Assembly: GCA_963732635.1 (NCBI GenBank)
Contig: CAVTAL010000022.1
Location: 181,828-245,827 of the forward strand
Reading direction: 5' to 3'
DNA from: JAKFWF01 sp963732635
GTDB taxonomy: Bacteria > Pseudomonadota > Alphaproteobacteria > Rhizobiales > Hyphomicrobiaceae
DNA length: 64,000 nt
The position numbers and the translations under genes are program-made. This document shows positions 1-7,831 of the stretch, piece after piece; position 1 is the stretch's first letter; the number at the start of each line of letters is the position of its first letter. Below the pieces are notes generated by a model. It was not told where the DNA came from. It worked only from the letters and a program-made list of their open reading frames with translations, and made no database searches.

Positions 1-340
1 CAACGATGAGAATCAGCCCAATCATCAGGCGATACCAATGTGCGGGAAGCTGTATTGCGCCACCCATGAACGCACACGGGATCGATGCAATCAGCAGCGG
101 CACCAACGCCTTCCAGTTGACCAATTTCAGACGGTGCCAACGGATAGTCGATAAGGTTGCAACCAGAATGTTAAGTACCAATGCGGTTGGCTTCATGATC
201 GCTGGCGCCGTGCCGAACATGGCCATGACCGCGATATAACCTGACGCACCGGCGTGGCCTACCGACGAATAGAGAAGGGCCGCCAAGAAGATCAGCGCCG
301 CAACCAACGCAGTGTCGCCGGCAATCGAGAGTTCGAACAT
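1..340 (-). CDS. TauE/SafE family sulfite exporter-like permease (partial, C-terminus outside window)
   Basis: Reading the minus strand from the ATG at 340 gives 113 residues of a hydrophobic membrane protein that runs off the left edge. The early SSVGHAGASGY motif and the following KPTALVLNI stretch are typical of the TauE/SafE (DUF81) permeases, which export sulfite, sulfoacetate or related anions. About three membrane segments are visible in the preserved part. The next in-frame ATG upstream (370) is cut off by a stop, so 340 is the start, preceded by a GGTGAG ribosome-binding sequence. It follows the ModE-like regulator gene on the same strand, so the two may be co-transcribed. The substrate cannot be deduced. 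Confidence 0.8.
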   Translation of the reverse strand, partial: MFELSIAGDTALVAALIFLAALLYSSVGHAGASGYIAVMAMFGTAPAIMKPTALVLNILVATLSTIRWHRLKLVNWKALVPLLIASIPCAFMGGAIQLPAHWYRLMIGLILIV

Positions 341-393
341 GCGCTCACCATGCTATGTCCGAATGAACATAGCATACAGTCGATACGAGCGGG

Positions 394-738
394 CTACTTC
401 AATTTGCGACGCAGGGCCGCAACCTCGGATTGGATTGCCTCGTGGCTCAACATTTCCATCCGGCGGAAGGAGGCAATCACTTGCCGGCCGAACTGGGTGA
501 TTTCGGACCCGCCTTCGCGCCGCCCGGGCAGCGTCGACACTAGTGGCTCGTCGAACATGGAGTTCAGGTTATCAATCAACAGCCAGGCGGTGCGATAGCC
601 CATACCGAGTTCACGCGCCGCTGCCGCGATCGAGCGGTGCCGTTCCACCGCTTCGAGCAGCGCGACTTTGCCTGGGCCAAGGCGCACGCCGTCGGCAAAA
701 TCGATGCGCAGAAAAAGTCTGGTATCGTTCTTCAGCAT
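394..738 (-). CDS. ModE-like winged-helix transcriptional regulator (N-terminal domain only)
   Basis: The product is 114 aa. Residues about 8-100 match the ModE N-terminal LysR-like winged helix: a helix-turn-helix around SIAAAARELGMGYRTAW followed by the GRxGGxxxxT-type wing. It ends after this domain and has no molybdate-binding TOBE/Mop domain, so the effector is not obvious. Starting at the ATG at 738 fits the family; a longer frame to 855 would overlap the neighbouring binding-protein gene. It lies between an exported ABC binding protein and a TauE-type permease on the same strand, so it may control oxyanion or metal uptake (inference). Confidence 0.75.
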   Translation of the reverse strand: MLKNDTRLFLRIDFADGVRLGPGKVALLEAVERHRSIAAAARELGMGYRTAWLLIDNLNSMFDEPLVSTLPGRREGGSEITQFGRQVIASFRRMEMLSHEAIQSEVAALRRKLK

Positions 739-811
739 TCGTGTGGTCCGCCGTATTGCCCGCAGGATTGAGCAACACGCACGATATGTCGAGGCCAAGT
801 TGTGGTCGTGC

Positions 812-1858
812 CTACTTCCACCCGGCCCGATCCATGATCTTGAGCGCCTCGGCATTGTTCCTCGCGAACACCGCAGCGTTCAGGCTGTCGATCTTGAATG
901 CGCCAAACGAGGCAATGGTCTTGGGCAGCGGCGCACCGGCAACCACTGGGAATTCGTCGTTGCCTTCGGCGAAATACGTTTGTGCACCGGGCGTGACGAG
1001 GTATTCGAGAAACTTCACCGCATTATCGCGGTTCTTCGCCGAAGCCGCGATACCGCCGCCGGCGATGTTGACGTGGGTGCCTCGGTTGGCCTGATTCGGA
1101 AACACGATGCCAATCTTCTTCACCGCTTCAATGTCCTTGTCCGCCGTCGAGCGGATCATGTTGCCGAGGTAGTAGGTGTTGGCGAGGCACAGATCGGCCT
1201 CGCCGGTCGCCACCGAACGGATCTGATCGCGGTCGCCTCCCTTCGGCGGATGGGCAAAATTTGCCACTAGCCCCTTGCACCAAGCGAGCGTCTTGTCCTC
1301 GCCGAGCGCTGCCAGAATCGAACCCACCAGCGACTGGGAATACGTATGGCTCGACGAGCGGGACAACACCTTGCCCTTCCATTTCGGATCGGCAAGATCC
1401 TCGTAGCTGGCGATGTCAGAAGCCTTCACCTTGTCCTTGTTGAACATGATGACGCGTGCGCGCGACGAGAACCCGAACCAATGTCCCAGCGGATCACGCA
1501 GGCTTGCCGGCACAGCAGCGGTAATCACGTCCGAACTCAACGGCTGCAGCAGGCCCATTTCCCGCGCGCGCTCTAGCCGGCCGGCATCGACCGAAATAAA
1601 TACATCCGCAGGGCTATTGGCGCCTTCCGACTTCATCCGCTCCAAAAGCGGATCAGGCTGCGCCTCGACCCGATTGATTTTAATGCCGGTCGCTTTCGTG
1701 AAGTCGCCGTAGAGGCGCTCGTCTGTGTCGTAGTGGCGCGACGAATAGAGGTTGACCACCTTCTCCTGCGCTCGAAGCACTGTTGGCAACCCCAGCGACG
1801 CGACGGTGCCGGCAGAGGCGCTTAAGAATGCGCGGCGGCCTATGGCAAAACGGCTCAT
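812..1858 (-). CDS. Fe(3+)-type ABC transporter substrate-binding protein
   Basis: The 348-aa protein begins with a twin-arginine-type signal (GRRAFL then a small hydrophobic stretch ending near LRAQ) and continues into an iron-type periplasmic binding fold: VVNLYSSRHYDTD near the mature N-terminus, ADVFISVDAGRL, and the late ANTYYLGN motif with paired tyrosines of the FutA/FbpA class. It would capture ferric iron or a related ligand in the periplasm. No permease or ATPase gene lies beside it, so it must use transport subunits encoded elsewhere. The ATG at 1858 is chosen because the signal peptide begins there; an in-frame ATG at 1891 adds eleven unlikely residues. Confidence 0.85.
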   Translation of the reverse strand: MSRFAIGRRAFLSASAGTVASLGLPTVLRAQEKVVNLYSSRHYDTDERLYGDFTKATGIKINRVEAQPDPLLERMKSEGANSPADVFISVDAGRLERAREMGLLQPLSSDVITAAVPASLRDPLGHWFGFSSRARVIMFNKDKVKASDIASYEDLADPKWKGKVLSRSSSHTYSQSLVGSILAALGEDKTLAWCKGLVANFAHPPKGGDRDQIRSVATGEADLCLANTYYLGNMIRSTADKDIEAVKKIGIVFPNQANRGTHVNIAGGGIAASAKNRDNAVKFLEYLVTPGAQTYFAEGNDEFPVVAGAPLPKTIASFGAFKIDSLNAAVFARNNAEALKIMDRAGWK

Positions 1859-1894
1859 GGCAGGATATCTCCGAAGGGTGCAAGCGAGCACGAG

Positions 1895-1924
1895 TTAATG
1901 TTGACTTGACCAGTAGGGTATTAA
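1895..1924 (+). promoter_or_regulatory. candidate sigma-70-type promoter for the aspartate dehydrogenase gene
   Basis: TTAATG and TATTAA are separated by 18 bases, about 55 bp before the GTG start at 1979; a TTGACT hexamer overlaps at 1901-1906. It is a visual match only, in a short divergent intergenic region. Confidence 0.25.
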
Positions 1925-1978
1925 ACCAAGCCGGGTCAAGCGTGCTTGGAAAGTCATTTTGTCGCGAGGAGAGCGAAC

Positions 1979-2791
1979 GTGGCGCCGGACATCAAAGTAG
2001 CGATCGCGGGACTCGGCGCCATCGGCAAGGCGGTAGCGATGGCCTTGCATAATGGCCAATTGCCTGGACTAAAGCTCGCGGCGGTCGCTTCCCGTGACCA
2101 AGGCAAGGCGCGTGATTGGCTTGCATCGCAAGGCATAGAGGTTCCGGTGATGGCGCTGGCCGAATTACCGCAACATGCCGACCTCGCGGTCGAATGCGCG
2201 CCTGGCGCGATACTCGTCGACATCTGCGCGCCGATGTTGACTGCGGGCAAACGCGTGATGGTGCTATCGGCGGCTGCGCTTTTGAAGCACCCCGAACTGA
2301 TCGAAACAGCCCGCGCACATAACGGCCAGATTATCGTGCCCTCAGGCGCACTGCTGGGCCTCGACGCGGTGACAGCCGCCGCAGAAGGCTCGATCCAATC
2401 AGTCACCATGATCACCCGCAAGCCGCCTAACGGCCTCGCCGGCGCGCCGCATCTCGAACGCAACAGTATCTCGGTCGAAGACCTGACGGCGCCGAAGCTC
2501 GTCTTTAAAGGTACCGCGCGGGAAGCAGCGATCGGGTTTCCGGCCAACGTGAATGTAGCTGCCGCACTGTCGCTCGCCGGCATCGGGCCCGACCGTACCA
2601 CGATCGAAATCTGGGCCGATCCCGGGCTCGCCCGCAATTGCCATTCGATCGAGGTCGTCTCAGACGCCGCCACCTTCAAGGTTTCGATTGAGAATGTGCC
2701 GTCGGAAAATCCGAAGACAGGACGCATCACCGCGCAGTCGGTGCTGGCGGCAATGCGCAAGTTGAACGCACCGCTGCGCATCGGCACTTGA
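1979..2791 (+). CDS. L-aspartate dehydrogenase-like NAD(P)-dependent enzyme
   Basis: The 270-aa product has an N-terminal Rossmann motif (VAIAGLGAIGKAVA) and the overall pattern of the aspartate dehydrogenase (NadX, DUF108) family, including a C-terminal ENVPSENPKTGRIT segment characteristic of that family. The reaction is oxidative deamination of L-aspartate to iminoaspartate/oxaloacetate, which can feed NAD synthesis. The GTG at 1979 is preferred because GAGGAG lies just upstream; an ATG at 1946 in the same frame has no such site. It is followed after 13 bp by the TrmO gene. The exact substrate is inferred from family resemblance. Confidence 0.8.
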   Translation: MAPDIKVAIAGLGAIGKAVAMALHNGQLPGLKLAAVASRDQGKARDWLASQGIEVPVMALAELPQHADLAVECAPGAILVDICAPMLTAGKRVMVLSAAALLKHPELIETARAHNGQIIVPSGALLGLDAVTAAAEGSIQSVTMITRKPPNGLAGAPHLERNSISVEDLTAPKLVFKGTAREAAIGFPANVNVAAALSLAGIGPDRTTIEIWADPGLARNCHSIEVVSDAATFKVSIENVPSENPKTGRITAQSVLAAMRKLNAPLRIGT

Positions 2792-2804
2792 AAGAACGAT
2801 CATC

Positions 2805-3266
2805 ATGGATCTGAAATTAAAGGCGATTGGCACGGCACTGGGCGGCCGCGTCGTTCCCGAAGACGATGACTGGGGTCGCAGCCGCTGCCGCCTCATCCTC
2901 GATGCCAAACAGTTCGAGCCGGATGCGCTGGCGGGCCTTGGCGATTTCTCGCACATCGAAGTGGTGTTCGTATTTAACCGGGTGACCGACGACAAGATCG
3001 TCAGCGGTGCGCGTCATCCGCGCGGCAACAAGGACTGGCCGAAGGTCGGCATCTTCGCGCAGCGCGGTAAAAACCGGCCGAACCGGATCGGCGTCAGCGT
3101 CTGCCGGCTGGTCGCCGTCGATGGGCTCAGCATCGAGGTCGAGGGCCTCGACGTCATCGACGGCACACCGATCCTTGACATCAAGCCAGTGATGAAGGGC
3201 TTCCAGCCGCGCGGTGTCATCATCGAGCCGGCCTGGGCGACCGAGATAATGAAGGACTACTGGTAG
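2805..3266 (+). CDS. trmO: TrmO/TsaA-type tRNA (t6A37) N6-methyltransferase
   Basis: This 153-aa protein matches the small TsaA/TrmO beta-barrel family: IGTALGGRV at the start, DFSHIEVVFVFNRV, GARHPRGN, and the RPNRIGVS signature of the SAM-binding core, ending with DIKPVMKGFQPRG. The family adds a methyl group from S-adenosylmethionine to N6-threonylcarbamoyladenosine at position 37 of some tRNAs. It lacks the C-terminal extension of the E. coli enzyme, as is common in alphaproteobacteria. Short spacing from the upstream dehydrogenase suggests co-transcription. Confidence 0.85.
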   Translation: MDLKLKAIGTALGGRVVPEDDDWGRSRCRLILDAKQFEPDALAGLGDFSHIEVVFVFNRVTDDKIVSGARHPRGNKDWPKVGIFAQRGKNRPNRIGVSVCRLVAVDGLSIEVEGLDVIDGTPILDIKPVMKGFQPRGVIIEPAWATEIMKDYW

Positions 3267-3272
3267 CCATGC

Positions 3273-3932
3273 CTATACCTCGCTGTAGACGGCGGACTGG
3301 TGCAGCAGGGAACCGAACCAGGGATGCCGGATATCGAGTGCAAAGACGAAGTGAGTGGCATCGATCTCGCGATGCGTAACGACTAACGTGCCGGGCGTCA
3401 GAAACGACGGCAGACTCAGACGCCATCGACCCAACGCCAGAAAATAGCGCCGACTTTCGAAACACAGCACACCGCCATTGACCGATACCGCGAGCGTCAT
3501 GCCGACGCCGCAGCCGACATGCTCCTCAAGCCCAGTCGACCCAGCGAAGCGTTTGGCGGAGTGGATCACCTGCGGGAATCCACTGCGGCGCGCATAGAGC
3601 CTGGTCCACACTTGGCCGCCCTGCCGCAGATCCTCGGTCACCGCCACAAGGCTCGCACAACCGACATCGAGCGATACTGGCAACGGCCCGCCGATGAGAC
3701 GCGTGAACTGCGTCAGTACGTAACCAGCTCGGTTCATGGCGATAGCTGTGACGTGCCCAGAATAGGAAATCGTCTGTCCTTCGGCGAGGCGCTTCGAGAA
3801 GCGGCGACGGACCGCTGGCGGCAGCTCCGCCCACTGCGCATCGGTTAGCAACCTCCGAAACCGCAAGTCAGCCAGGCTATCGTCAGCAGCAGGCGTCGTA
3901 GTGGCTCGCCGCCGGGTGGCTCGATCAGACAT
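3273..3932 (-). CDS. DUF4166 domain-containing protein
   Basis: The 219-aa product carries the DUF4166 pattern: FRRLLTDAQWAELPPAVRRRF, GHVTAIAMNRAG, QVWTRLYARRSGFPQVIHSAKRF and a closing HPWFGSLLHQ. The biochemical function of the family is unknown. No signal peptide or membrane helix is clear. The ATG at 3932 begins 29 bp after the stop of the GbsR-type regulator on the same strand, so the regulator and this protein probably form an operon. It converges with TrmO, leaving only 6 bp between the two stops. Confidence 0.8.
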   Translation of the reverse strand: MSDRATRRRATTTPAADDSLADLRFRRLLTDAQWAELPPAVRRRFSKRLAEGQTISYSGHVTAIAMNRAGYVLTQFTRLIGGPLPVSLDVGCASLVAVTEDLRQGGQVWTRLYARRSGFPQVIHSAKRFAGSTGLEEHVGCGVGMTLAVSVNGGVLCFESRRYFLALGRWRLSLPSFLTPGTLVVTHREIDATHFVFALDIRHPWFGSLLHQSAVYSEV

Positions 3933-3961
3933 GGGCTCCACTCCTAAACCAGCGCGCGGCG

Positions 3962-4561
3962 TTACTTCGATTTCCCAAACGGGATGTATTTGATGACCTT
4001 GGTTCCGAGCCGCATCAACGCCGCGAGCGTCGAGCGCGGCACTGTCGACATCTGCCGGTGCCAAGTATCGAGCGCCTCTGTGAATTCTAGCATATCTTTC
4101 AATCGCTTAACCGCGACCGGGTGAATGCCGGATTGCCCCTGAGCTTCATCAATGCAGCCGCGAAGAGTAACGATCGCCGGATCGATTTCGCGGGCTTTGC
4201 GGCCAGCGGCGATTCGAGCGGCGATTTCCCACACGTCGGTTTCGGCTTCGAAATGTTCGCGCCGCTCGCCCCTGATCGGCACCCGACGGATCAATTCCCA
4301 ACCAAGTAACTCCTTGATTGAATTAGAAACATTCGACCGCGCCATGCCAAGCAGGGTGGCGATCTCGTCGGCGGTGAGCGGCCGCTCGGAAAGGTAGAGC
4401 AGGGCGTGGATCTGGGCGACCGAGCGATTGACGCTCCATTGTCCGCCCATATCGCCCCAATGGAGCACGAAGCGCTCGACAACCGGATGGAGCGGCGGAT
4501 GGGAAAGCGGATGGGGCGGCGGATCGCCCGTGACTTCGATTTTGTCATCAATTTCTGTCAT
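3962..4561 (-). CDS. GbsR/MarR family transcriptional regulator
   Basis: The 199-aa protein has a MarR/GbsR winged helix at roughly residues 40-110 (SVAQIHALLYLSERPLTADE, then the recognition helix SNVSNSIKELLGW) followed by a helical C-terminal region, as in the GbsR class that often controls osmolyte or membrane-protein genes. The start codon lies exactly at the centre of a perfect 20-bp inverted repeat, which argues for autoregulation. It is followed by the DUF4166 gene, the most likely co-regulated target. The ligand is unknown. Confidence 0.85.
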   Translation of the reverse strand: MTEIDDKIEVTGDPPPHPLSHPPLHPVVERFVLHWGDMGGQWSVNRSVAQIHALLYLSERPLTADEIATLLGMARSNVSNSIKELLGWELIRRVPIRGERREHFEAETDVWEIAARIAAGRKAREIDPAIVTLRGCIDEAQGQSGIHPVAVKRLKDMLEFTEALDTWHRQMSTVPRSTLAALMRLGTKVIKYIPFGKSK

Positions 4562-4570
4562 GACAGAAAT
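4551..4570. promoter_or_regulatory. perfect 20-bp palindrome spanning the GbsR-type regulator start codon (candidate operator)
   Basis: The two 10-base arms ATTTCTGTCA and TGACAGAAAT are exactly complementary with no spacer. The regulator's ATG (4561-4559 on the minus strand) sits at the centre. MarR/GbsR dimers bind palindromes of this size, so this is a strong candidate autoregulatory site. A weaker ACAG-N5-CTGT repeat follows at about 4581-4593. Confidence 0.6.
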
Positions 4571-4621
4571 ATCTGACCAAACAGTCGCGCTGTCAAGAAC
4601 AACACGACCGGCCTGGTAACG

Positions 4622-4657
4622 AAAAAATTTCGCCCTCCCATGCGACGACGGGAGGGC
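4622..4657 (-). terminator. Rho-independent terminator after serA
   Basis: On the minus strand, downstream of the serA stop, an 8-bp GC stem (GCCCTCCC/GGGAGGGC, 4632-4639 and 4650-4657) is followed by GAAATTTTTTC, a canonical hairpin plus T-tract. Confidence 0.8.
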
Positions 4658-4689
4658 GCTCAGCAGTACAGCACTCGCTGCGCGGACTT

Positions 4690-6282
4690 CTAGAATTCCA
4701 GCTTCTGCACCCGATTGACGTGTGGAATGCCCTTGATGCGGGCGATGACGCTGTCGTCCGCTGCCTGGTCGATGGCGATCAGCAGGATGGCGTCGCCACC
4801 GGGCTTGTCGCGACCGAGGTTGAGACGCGCGATGTTGATGCCAACTTCACCCATCAACGCGCCGATGCGGCCGATGAAGCCCGGCTTGTCCTGGTTCGTC
4901 ACGTAGAGCATGTGACTGTAGAACTGCGCCTCCATTTCGATACCCTTGACCTGGATGATGCGCGGCTTGCCGTCGGCGAACACGGTACCGGCAACGCTGC
5001 GATCGGCGCCCGCCGTCTTGACCGTGACGCGCACATAACTCTCGTAGGCGCCATCCTGCGCGCGCGTCACTTCCTCGACAGCCATGCCGCGCTCCTTCGC
5101 GACGATACCGGCAGAGACCATGTTGACGTCGGACAACGCCGGCCGCAACACACCCGCGATCGCCGCAGCCGTCAGTGGCTTGACGTTCAGCTTCGCCACT
5201 TCGCCGGCGTACTCGACCCGCACCGCCTTGATGTCGCTCTCGGTCAACTGGCCGGCGAACAGGCCGAGCTGCTCGGCGAGTTTGACGTAAGGCTTGAGCT
5301 TCGGTGCATCTTCCGCCGAGATCGACGGAAAGTTGATGGCGTTGGTGACGGCGCCGGTCAGCAGATAGTCCGACATTTGTTCGGCGACCTGCAATGCGAC
5401 GTTTTCCTGCGCCTCAGTGGTGGCAGCGCCCAGATGCGGCGTGCAGATGACGTTATCGGCGCCGAACAGCACGTTTTCCTTTGCCGGCTCGGTCAGGAAC
5501 ACATCGAGCGCGGCGCCGGCGACGTGGCCGCTCTTCAGCGCGGCAAGCAGTGCCGCCTCGTCGATCAAGCCACCGCGGGCGCAATTGATGATGCGCACGC
5601 CGGGCTTCGTCTTCGCCAGCGCCGCCGCATCGAGAATGTTGCGGGTCTTGTCGGTCAGCGGCGTATGCAGCGTGATGAAATCGGCACGTTTCAGCAGCTC
5701 GGCGAGTTCGACCTTGAGTACGCCCAGTCCCTTCGCGCGCTCTTCGGTCAGGAACGGATCGAAGGCGATCACTTTCATCTTGAGGCCCAGCGCCCGCTCG
5801 GCGACGATGGCGCCGATATTGCCGCACCCGATAATGCCGAGCGTCTTGGCGGTGATCTCGACGCCCATGAACTTCGACTTCTCCCACTTGCCGGCCTGGG
5901 TCGAACGATCGGCCTGCGGGATCTGGCGAGCGAGCGCCAGCATCAGCGAGATCGCGTGCTCGGCGGTCGTGATCGAATTGCCGAAGGGCGTATTCATCAC
6001 AATGATGCCATTGGCGGTAGCGGCCTTGATGTCGACGTTGTCGACGCCGATGCCGGCGCGGCCAACCACTTTCAGCTTCACAGCCTTGGCGATCAGCTTT
6101 TCCGTGACCTTGGTCGCCGAACGGATGGCAAGCCCGTCGTAGTCGCCGATGATCTTTTCCAGATCCTCTTTTGACAGACCCGGCTTGAAGTCGACGGCTA
6201 GGCCGCGATCCTTGAAAATCTGCACGGCCGCCGGCGACAGTTCGTCGGAAATGAGAACGCGGGGGGTAGTGGTGGTGGGCAT
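4690..6282 (-). CDS. serA: D-3-phosphoglycerate dehydrogenase
   Basis: The 530-aa protein is a full-length type 1 SerA. It has a substrate-binding N-terminal part, a Rossmann NAD domain (LGIIGCGNIGAIVA), the catalytic Arg in NCARGGLIDE, Glu in the following TEPAKEN segment and His in CTPHLGAAT, then an intervening domain and a C-terminal ACT domain (YVTNQDKPGFIGRIG). It oxidises 3-phosphoglycerate to 3-phosphohydroxypyruvate, the first step of serine synthesis; the ACT domain usually mediates serine feedback. The ATG at 6282 gives the normal N-terminus. It lies downstream of serC on the same strand, separated by a repeat-bearing spacer, and is closed by a strong terminator. Confidence 0.95.
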   Translation of the reverse strand: MPTTTTPRVLISDELSPAAVQIFKDRGLAVDFKPGLSKEDLEKIIGDYDGLAIRSATKVTEKLIAKAVKLKVVGRAGIGVDNVDIKAATANGIIVMNTPFGNSITTAEHAISLMLALARQIPQADRSTQAGKWEKSKFMGVEITAKTLGIIGCGNIGAIVAERALGLKMKVIAFDPFLTEERAKGLGVLKVELAELLKRADFITLHTPLTDKTRNILDAAALAKTKPGVRIINCARGGLIDEAALLAALKSGHVAGAALDVFLTEPAKENVLFGADNVICTPHLGAATTEAQENVALQVAEQMSDYLLTGAVTNAINFPSISAEDAPKLKPYVKLAEQLGLFAGQLTESDIKAVRVEYAGEVAKLNVKPLTAAAIAGVLRPALSDVNMVSAGIVAKERGMAVEEVTRAQDGAYESYVRVTVKTAGADRSVAGTVFADGKPRIIQVKGIEMEAQFYSHMLYVTNQDKPGFIGRIGALMGEVGINIARLNLGRDKPGGDAILLIAIDQAADDSVIARIKGIPHVNRVQKLEF

Positions 6283-6299
6283 GGTGTGCACTCCTGTTG

Positions 6300-6347
6300 C
6301 CCCCTCTCCCACTCCGTCAGGGGGAGAGGGTTAGGGTGAGGGGCGGC
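6300..6347. repeat. REP-like palindromic intergenic element (copy A)
   Basis: A CTCTCCC arm and a GGGAGAGGG arm are followed by TTAGGGTGAGGGGCGGC. The same modules recur inverted at 6412-6484 and again near 46.0-46.3 kb, so this is a dispersed palindromic repeat. It lies in the serC-serA spacer. Confidence 0.7.
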
Positions 6348-6411
6348 GAAACAATGATCGAAGCCACGGCGGGCTTGGCGAGAGGCGGGCGGGATTGCGG
6401 CCGAACGAGTG

Positions 6412-6484
6412 GCCGCCCCTCACCCTCGGCCGCCGCACGCGCGGCGACCTCTGCCCTCTCCCCCGAAGTGATGGGAGAGAGGGG
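6412..6484. repeat. REP-like palindromic intergenic element (copy B, inverted relative to copy A)
   Basis: It begins GCCGCCCCTCACCCTC and ends with CTCTCCCCC plus a GGGAGAGAGGGG arm, in the opposite orientation to the copy at 6300-6347. Together they could fold into a larger cruciform between serC and serA. Confidence 0.65.
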
Positions 6485-6489
6485 AAGTG

Positions 6490-7653
6490 TCAGCTCAATT
6501 TCGCCAATTCAACCGCATACGCCCATTCAATCCAGGGCAGTAGCGCCTTGACGTCGGCGGTATCAACGGTCGAGCCGCACCAGATGCGAAGTCCCGGCGG
6601 CGCATCGCGGTAGTAGGCGACGTCGTTGGCAACGCCTTCCTTGTCGAGCAGCCCCGCAACTGCTTTGGCAAATGCCGCTTGCGCGTCGGCGCCAAGTGCC
6701 GTGATCTTCTTGTCCGTGAAGCGCAGGCACACCGAGGTATTCGAACGCGTTTCGGGAGCAACCGCAAGATTGGCGATCCAAGGCGTCTTTGCCGTCCAGT
6801 CGAAAATGGCACTCGCATTGGCGTCGGCGCGCGCGATCAGCGCCTTCAAACCGCCGATGCCTTCGGCCCATTTCAAGGCATCCAGATAGTCTTCGAGCGC
6901 CAGCATCGACGGCGTGTTGATGGTCTCGCCCTCGAATACTTCCTTCATGAACTTGGCCGATTTGGTCAGCCGGAAGATCTTCGGCAGCGGCCAGGCTGGC
7001 GTGTAGGACTCGAGGCGGGCAATGGCGCGAGGTGAAAGAACCAGCATGCCGTGCGCGGCCTCGCCGCCCAGCACCTTCTGCCAGGAGAAGGTTGCGACAT
7101 CGATCTTCGACCAATCGAGATCCTGCGCGAACGCCGCCGAGGTGGCGTCGGCAAAGGTTAGCCCCTCGCGGTCGGCCGGGATCCAATCGTAGTTCGGCAC
7201 CCGCACACCCGAGGTGGTGCCATTGGCCGTAAACAGAATGTCGCGGCTGAAATCAACTTTCGACAAGTCGGGCAGGTGGCCGTACTCGGCGGTGGTGACC
7301 TTGACGTCCTTAAGTTTCAGCTGCTTGACGATATCGGTGACCCAGCCGGCACCGAAGCTCTCCCAGGCCAGCGCCTCGACGCTGCGGGCACCGAGCATGG
7401 TCCACATCGCCATCTCAAAGGCGCCGGTGTCCGAAGCCGGCACGATGGCGCAGACATGGCCAGCCGGCAGACCGAGGATCGCCTTGGTCTTGTCGATGGC
7501 GAGCTTCAGGCGCGCCTTGCCGTCCTTGGCGCGATGCGAGCGGCCGAGAAACGCATTATCGAGAGCTTGGAGGGTCCAGCCGGGGCGCTTGGCGCAGGGG
7601 CCGGATGAAAAATGCGGGCGTGCCGGCCGCGCGGCCGGTTTGGTCGTGGTCAT
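6490..7653 (-). CDS. serC: phosphoserine aminotransferase
   Basis: The 387-aa protein is an alphaproteobacterial-type SerC of aminotransferase class V. It shows HFSSGPCAKRPGW at the start, the FTANGTTSGVRVPN segment, and the pyridoxal-phosphate lysine in ATFSWQKVLGGEAAHG. It converts 3-phosphohydroxypyruvate and glutamate to phosphoserine and 2-oxoglutarate, the second step of serine synthesis. The ATG at 7653 is the conserved start; an upstream in-frame ATG at 7704 adds residues that do not resemble the family. It precedes serA on the same strand, which fits a serC-serA operon. Confidence 0.95.
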   Translation of the reverse strand: MTTTKPAARPARPHFSSGPCAKRPGWTLQALDNAFLGRSHRAKDGKARLKLAIDKTKAILGLPAGHVCAIVPASDTGAFEMAMWTMLGARSVEALAWESFGAGWVTDIVKQLKLKDVKVTTAEYGHLPDLSKVDFSRDILFTANGTTSGVRVPNYDWIPADREGLTFADATSAAFAQDLDWSKIDVATFSWQKVLGGEAAHGMLVLSPRAIARLESYTPAWPLPKIFRLTKSAKFMKEVFEGETINTPSMLALEDYLDALKWAEGIGGLKALIARADANASAIFDWTAKTPWIANLAVAPETRSNTSVCLRFTDKKITALGADAQAAFAKAVAGLLDKEGVANDVAYYRDAPPGLRIWCGSTVDTADVKALLPWIEWAYAVELAKLS

Positions 7654-7775
7654 GATTGCTATCCTTCCAGATAGAAAGCCTCTCGTTGGGGAGAGGTGTC
7701 CCACTGGCGGACATAATCAGTCGCGATGCACGAGTCAATTGGAAGCTCACCGCCCATCGTCGCAGGACAAACGAA

Positions 7776-7803
7776 AGCGAGGCGGGAATGATCCCGCCTC
7801 GCT
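7776..7803 (-). terminator. hairpin terminator after the frameshifted outer-membrane protein
   Basis: A 12-bp perfect stem with a 4-base loop (AGCGAGGCGGGA / TCCCGCCTCGCT) lies 29 bp past the minus-strand stop at 7832. On the minus strand it is followed by only a weak T-rich stretch (TTCGTTTG). Confidence 0.55.
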
Positions 7804-7831
7804 TGTTAACCGTCAAAACTTTGCGATCAAC

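Noticed and set aside
4720..6174. 484-residue frame opposite serA
   Set aside because: It is the complement of a well-supported serA and has no recognisable protein pattern.
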